Made by a program: the position numbers and the translations under genes. The notes beneath the pieces are model-generated. The model searched no databases. It was not told the origin of the DNA and saw nothing but the letters and a program-made list of their open reading frames with translations. This document shows, piece after piece, positions 6,981-10,800 of a DNA stretch of 10,800 nt (position 1 is its first letter; each line of letters opens with the position of its first letter). This DNA comes from Pinguiococcus pyrenoidosus (Eukaryota > Sar > Pinguiophyceae > Pinguiochrysidales > Pinguiochrysidaceae). The stretch covers positions 1-10,800 of the forward strand of contig JAAMXY010003741.1 of NCBI GenBank assembly GCA_019677205.1. Reading direction: 5' to 3'.

Positions 6981-8552
6981 ATGCTCTCGACGGCGGCGCT
7001 GCTGCGCATTTTCTGGCTCTGCTGCTTCGCAGTGCCCCTGAGAAGTGCGGAGAGCAAGAAAGGACGGCAGCTGGACCCATGTGGCCACCTCAAGGTGCAC
7101 ATCTACCTGGACCTGCCACGGCCGTCCTGGATCGACAACAAGGCCACGCACGACCTGGCGGATCCGAGAGCGCGGGGAGGTGCGCTGCAGGAAGTAGGCA
7201 ATGCCAGCTACCTCGGAGTGCCCTGCAACGTCGTGGCGAGCAAGGCGCTGTACGACTGCCCGCGGATGCAATACCTGGGTAACGGAAGTCCCATGGACCC
7301 GGCGCAGACCGGCGTGGCGTTCCAGCGGCTGTGGGACACCAGCAACTACGCCATGCCTTGGTTCTGGACGCGCTACATCTTCAACAACTGTTGGGCCAAG
7401 GACCCGAAGGACGCAGACCTCTTCTACGTGGCCTTGCCCATCGGGGAGCTGCACCCCAGGACGAAGGTGAAGGCTGGCTGGCCCTCGTCCCGCGCTCAGT
7501 ACGTCGGGTATATCGAGCAGGTCAAGGAGGCCTTGCGAGCGAAGCCCTCTTGGCAGCGCTGCCAGGGCTGCGACCACTTCATGGTGCTGGGCCGCTGGAC
7601 GTCTCGCTTCCGAGACAACGAGGCGAAGAAGTATGGCAGCTACCGCAATCGCGACATCTTCTGGGCTCGCGTCATGAAGATCTCCTACGAGGGACCCGCG
7701 CACCCGAGCCTGATCAACACGGCGAGGCCCAGCGTGTTCCATCCCAAGACGGACGCGGAGGTGGATCGCTGGATGCAATTTGTCTTCTCCAGGGAACGCA
7801 CTAGGACGGCGACGCTCATCGTGAGGACGCGGCCTTGGAGGGAGAAGCTCATCAACATGTGCGAGAAGGACGACTCCTGCCACCTGCCGGATGCCGAGCG
7901 GTACTATCCGCGCTACGACTTCTCTGTGGCGGAGTACCTGAACCACACCTTCAGCATCCATCCCGGCGGAGAAGGCTGCACGAGGAAAGCGTTCTTCGAC
8001 AGGTGAGGTTGGTGGGGATCTCCGCGATCTTTGCGACCTGCACGATCTGCGCGATCTGCACGATCTGCACGATCTGCGCGATCTGCACGATCTGCGCGAT
8101 CTGCGCGGTATCTCAAATGAGTGAGGCTGGCCTTAACGCGTTCCGTCCCTTTCTCCAGCTTGATCTGCGGGTGCATCCCCATCGTCTTCAGCGGAGTCGC
8201 TCTGCAGAAGGAGAATCCCATGATGGCGGGGCCGCCTGATCAGCAGTACCTGCCTTCTTACTTGTCGTTCTTCAGCAACGACCCGGGCTGGTTGCAGAAG
8301 ATTGCGATTTCCGTCGAGACCGAGGAGGACGTCTTCCGCGCCCTAGAGGAGATCACTGATGAGACTATCGAGCTCATGCGATCGAACATCAGAAGGGTGT
8401 TTGCGCGCTTGCTTTACTGGGACACGTCCTTCAAGGCGTCGTCTGGCGAGGCGAGCAACTACGGACCTCGCAATGCCATCGCCCATACCCTCCGGCTGAT
8501 GAAACGGCGCCAGCGGGACGAGCGGCTGTACCTCACTCCCAGCGCGTTGTGA
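6981..8552 (+). CDS. GT47/exostosin-family glycosyltransferase, two exons, 471 aa
   Basis: Exons are 6981-8002 and 8159-8552. The spliced protein has exostosin landmarks in order: HIYLDLPRP (40-48), ADLFYVALP (from 145), CDHFMVLGRW (from 197), then FSIHPGGEG (324-332) and FFDSLICGCIPIVF spanning the exon junction at Ser341. That last block is the family's most conserved sugar-nucleotide-binding region and is only restored by splicing. GT47 enzymes transfer sugars to cell-surface or wall glycans in the Golgi. Residues 1-20 are hydrophobic (LLRIFWLCCFAVPL), a signal peptide or anchor. Possible N-glycosylation sites are NAS (74) and NHT (321). An in-frame ATG at 6855 would add 42 residues and give a type II topology more usual for GT47; both ATGs have a purine at -3. 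I chose 6981 because the hydrophobic segment then leads. Donor and acceptor sugars cannot be read from the sequence. Confidence 0.88.
8003..8158 (+). other. Intron of the GT47 gene (156 nt, phase 2)
   Basis: The donor is CAG|GTGAGG and the acceptor TTTCTCCAG|C, with a plausible branch sequence CTTAAC at 8132-8137. Removing it joins GAC-AG to C-TTG and gives FFDSLICGC, the conserved exostosin motif. Retention would hit TGA at 8004-8006 at once and lose the last 131 residues. Its length is a multiple of three, and most of it is a minisatellite. Confidence 0.9.
8017..8106 (+). repeat. Intronic 9-bp minisatellite, ten units
   Basis: Ten tandem units from 8017 follow GATCTGCAC or GATCTGCGC; the first three are diverged (GATCTCCGC, GATCTTTGC, GACCTGCAC). 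The later units are nearly identical apart from the alternating A/G at position 8. The array fills over half of the GT47 intron and is dense in GATC sites. Confidence 0.9.
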
Positions 8553-8802
8553 GAAGGAGATCGGGTCGAAACCATGCTTGCCCAGTCGGGCGTCGACCGT
8601 CGACCGTCGGTGCATGGGGACTTGCGCCGCGTCGGATGAAGGTGCTGGAGCTGTGACGTGTGCGTTCCTGGGGCGTTAGGGTTGTTCATTCCACCCCGAA
8701 AAGCACGAAGCTCTTTCTGGTTGTCTTTCAGATTCTCATCAGATTCTCATCGTCAGCTCGAGCGAGGGGCGACGTCTTCCCGTTGGATACATCTCTACAG
8801 GT
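8553..8802. other. Spacer between convergent GT47 and heme oxygenase genes
   Basis: This 250-bp stretch must hold both 3' ends. It contains a 7-bp tandem repeat CGTCGAC (8591-8610, just under three units) and a perfect 11-bp tandem duplication CAGATTCTCAT at 8729-8750. I see no gene or canonical AATAAA signal in the expected place on either strand. Confidence 0.5.
8729..8750. repeat. 11-bp tandem duplication
   Basis: CAGATTCTCAT at 8729-8739 is repeated exactly at 8740-8750 in the convergent 3' spacer. This is probably replication slippage. Confidence 0.8.
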
Positions 8803-10401
8803 CTACGAAGTGATAAAAAGCGCGTAGATCACGATGGCGACGAGAGCGACGGTCCACGGCAATCCCTCCCTCTCGAGCAAGCAGCTTGGTTCATGCAAGA
8901 TCCGGAAGGGCATCGGGCACTTCTTCTGGGGTCGCTCGGTGCGCTGTGCGGCCTTCCCCAGTGGCGTGGCATGGCCTGGGGGCATCGGCACGCCCTTGGC
9001 GGCCAGGCCCGCAAAGGGGCACCCAGCGGCAGCCGCCGACGAGGCGTTGGAGGCAGCGCTTTGCGGAGCTTTGTCAGCCCCCGAGATTTGCAGAGACTTG
9101 AGCAGGACCTCCACCGGGTCTACCGCCTGTCTCACTCCCGTCGCGACGTCCAGCTGTTGGAACAGCCGCGTGTTCATCACAAATGCCACGTTGGCTTCCT
9201 GCACCAGCGCATCCGCGGCAGAGGTGCTCATGGGCAGCTCGTCGAGGCGACTCCGGTAGTCCTGCTTGAACATCTTGGAGCTCGGAATGTCCTTGAACTC
9301 GTAGAACGTCAACCCCTCTCCGCTGCTCCCGATGCGGTCCCGGAGCACTTTCCTATGTGACAGCGTCGATGCGACAAACGACGAAGTCAGCCAAGGGTGG
9401 GGATTCGGCAGGCGCACAGTTCTTGGCTTGCGCGCCACATACCTTGCAGCCTTCATGAGCGAGCGTCCTCCGCTCAGATCGCCCAGGTACCTCGTGTAAG
9501 CGTGCGACAGAAGGAGGGTCGCGTCGTTCTGGGACCCTTTCCCGAGCTGCCGCAGATGCTCCACGTAGTCCGCTCCCGCCGGGGACGGGCCGACGGCGAA
9601 GGTCCAGAGCGAGCTTCCGCGCAGGTAGGTGATGTCCGCCTTGAGGCTTTCGGTGCGGAGCAGCTCAGGGAAGTACATGGCCTTGAGCACGGGGTTGTCT
9701 AGATGCGCAAGAAGGCCGCTCTCCAGCTCCCGATACACGAAGTACAGGTCGGTGATCATGGCGACGTAGAGCTCCGGCGATATTCGGCACTTGATGAAGT
9801 TCTTGACGAAGTGCACGTTCTCCGCCTCCTTGTGCGCCACCTTGGTGCCTTCCTTGAGCGACTTGGACAGCGGCGCAGCCGGCTGGGCCGGCACCTCGAC
9901 CACCTCACGCCGGTTCTCCTTGCCATGCGCTGCCTCCTCCTCCTCCTCCTCTTCGCCCTCTTCGTCCTTGCTCCACACCTCTTCCTCCAGCCACAGTCGG
10001 AAGTCCATCTCCGACACCAAGGCCGAGCCAGACGTCGTCACCGCGGCGCCCTTGAACGGACAGCCCGATAACTGGAACACCGGGCACTCCGCGCCGGCCA
10101 TCTGCTCCTCCCGAATGCGGTAGCTCACGGAGTGCACCGCCTTGAACGCGCCCAGCACGGCGCCCTCGAGCTCTCCGCCGGCGCCATGACTCGCGGGCAT
10201 GTCTCGCAGCTTCCCGGCCATGGCATCCACCGTGTCGCCGGCGCCCTTGAAGGGACAGCCGTCGCGGAACGCCGGGCAGTCGTGGACCGAGCGGAGGAGG
10301 GCCTTCTCGTCCTCGCTGGCCTTGGACGCCGCGTCTGGGTAAGGGCACCCAGCGGCGAAGGCTGGGCACTTGTCCACAGCGGCTTCTTGGGCGTCGCTCA
10401 T
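8803..10401 (-). CDS. Tail-anchored animal-type heme oxygenase with Cys-Pro-rich N-terminus
   Basis: Heme oxygenase cleaves heme to biliverdin, CO and iron. The core starts at about 178: VAHKEAEN holds the proximal heme ligand His190 (His25 in human HO-1), AHAYTRYLGDLSGG (299-312) is the distal helix with the catalytic Asp308, and SGEGLTFYEF and FKQDYRSRLDELP match the animal enzymes closely. A 90-nt intron (9353-9442) is inferred; spliced product 502 aa, unspliced 532. The protein is far longer than human HO-2 because of a 170-residue N-terminal extension with six Cys-Pro pairs (C12, C19, C42, C49, C106, C114) and a poly-Glu tract. Two more Cys-Pro pairs lie near the C-terminus. The last 19 residues are a hydrophobic tail anchor, suggesting ER or outer mitochondrial membrane with the active site in the cytosol. 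The ATG at 10401 has a strong CCCACC context; an upstream in-frame ATG at 10608 would add 69 residues. Confidence 0.93.
   Translation of the reverse strand: MSDAQEAAVDKCPAFAAGCPYPDAASKASEDEKALLRSVHDCPAFRDGCPFKGAGDTVDAMAGKLRDMPASHGAGGELEGAVLGAFKAVHSVSYRIREEQMAGAECPVFQLSGCPFKGAAVTTSGSALVSEMDFRLWLEEEVWSKDEEGEEEEEEEAAHGKENRREVVEVPAQPAAPLSKSLKEGTKVAHKEAENVHFVKNFIKCRISPELYVAMITDLYFVYRELESGLLAHLDNPVLKAMYFPELLRTESLKADITYLRGSSLWTFAVGPSPAGADYVEHLRQLGKGSQNDATLLLSHAYTRYLGDLSGGRSLMKAARYVARKPRTVRLPNPHPWLTSSFVASTLSHRKVLRDRIGSSGEGLTFYEFKDIPSSKMFKQDYRSRLDELPMSTSAADALVQEANVAFVMNTRLFQQLDVATGVRQAVDPVEVLLKSLQISGADKAPQSAASNASSAAAAGCPFAGLAAKGVPMPPGHATPLGKAAQRTERPQKKCPMPFRILHEPSCLLEREGLPWTVALVAIVIYALFITS
9353..9442 (-). 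other. Inferred intron of the heme oxygenase gene (90 nt, phase 2, no stop)
   Basis: On the minus strand the donor is GCAAG|GTATGT and the acceptor CACATAG|GAAAG, with a branch-like CTGAC at 9386-9390. Splicing gives SLMKAARKVLRDRIG leading into SSGEGL, close in length to human HO-1 here; leaving it in inserts 30 Pro/Arg-rich residues directly after the distal helix. The intron is a multiple of three and contains no in-frame stop, so both forms are translatable. Confidence 0.8.
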
Positions 10402-10800
10402 GGTGGGGAAGTTGAGCACTTCTCGACCCCAAAAAGCGCGCGAAAAAGAGGGGTTTGCGCCAGCAGCTTCGGCTTGTGGAAGCTTCTGGAAATATGCCTG
10501 TGCTACAGGTACATAAGAGTTACTGTTGGAGAACTGCAGTGAACAGTAGGAGCGGATGCAGTGTGCAGGCGGGCGCAAGAAGAGCGCCTGGCCTAGGCGC
10601 GATCCCATTGGGTAAAGCTGCCGAATCCACGCTGTCCCCTTGACTTGACCAATGGAAGCGTGGGATGGCCGCGAGACTGACAATTTTAGCTATATGCTGC
10701 TGAAATATCCAGCGCCTTTCCGCGGATTTCTGCAGGTCCGCTGCCGCAGATCCTTAACGCCGCCACATTTCCTTCAGACATCGGAGATCCCGAGGTCCCC
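10402..10800. other. Upstream region of the heme oxygenase gene
   Basis: It should contain the promoter and leader. ACCAATGG (about 10648-10655) and CCCAATGG-type sequence near 10604 resemble CCAAT boxes but are unproven. The heme oxygenase frame stays open leftward of its ATG to 10683, with another in-frame ATG at 10608; the added residues (MGSRLGQALFLRPPAHCIRS and on) are Arg/Ser-rich and could be a targeting peptide, but the start context is weaker. Beyond 10683 I see no gene start; an imperfect hairpin lies at about 10724-10753. Confidence 0.4.

Noticed and set aside
8017-8106. CRISPR-like array in the GT47 intron
   Set aside because: The units are 9 bp with no spacers, in a eukaryotic intron; it is a minisatellite.
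7835-8239. 134-codon plus-strand frame across the GT47 exon 1 end and intron
   Set aside because: It is out of frame with the exostosin motifs and stays open only because the 9-bp repeat encodes Ile-Cys-Thr/Ala repeats.

Overview
The window is eukaryotic nuclear DNA. It carries three protein genes with strongly GC-rich coding DNA, few and short spliceosomal introns (two inferred, 90 and 156 nt, with GTATGT and GTGAGG donors), short intergenic spaces, and typically eukaryotic proteins: a RasGEF with ankyrin repeats, a GT47/exostosin glycosyltransferase and a tail-anchored animal-type heme oxygenase. My best guess is a protist with compact genes, perhaps an oomycete-like stramenopile. That rests on gene style only, and I recognise no species.

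Layout. Positions 1 to about 1440 hold no confident gene. This part is poorer in GC and rich in small inverted repeats: a perfect 10-bp-arm hairpin at 541-565, a cluster of CAATTGG/TTTCCAATT motifs at 611-726, and a 246-bp element at 1129-1374 flanked by long inverted repeats that looks like a MITE. A possible frameshifted gene remnant (about 827-1161) runs into the left arm of that element. Positions 1375-1792 are the probable leader of the first gene and contain two overlapping upstream ORFs. Positions 1793-6385 (+) are one uninterrupted reading frame for a 1530-residue protein: an N-terminal internally duplicated region of unknown family, about eight ankyrin repeats, a (DEK)n tract, a polyproline tract and a C-terminal Ras guanine-nucleotide exchange domain. 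After a 0.6-kb spacer, 6981-8552 (+) encodes a two-exon GT47 glycosyltransferase whose 156-nt intron is mostly a 9-bp minisatellite. Converging on it after 250 bp, 8803-10401 (-) encodes a heme oxygenase with an unusual N-terminal extension carrying repeated Cys-Pro motifs, an intact catalytic core, a likely 90-nt intron that has no in-frame stop, and a C-terminal membrane anchor. Positions 10402-10800 are its upstream region.

The three genes have no evident functional link: small-GTPase signalling, secretory-pathway glycosylation and heme breakdown. I see no operon-like or cluster logic. The most interesting items are the Cys-Pro-rich heme oxygenase with its stop-free intron, the duplicated N-terminal module and domain fusion of the RasGEF, and the MITE-like element upstream of the RasGEF gene.
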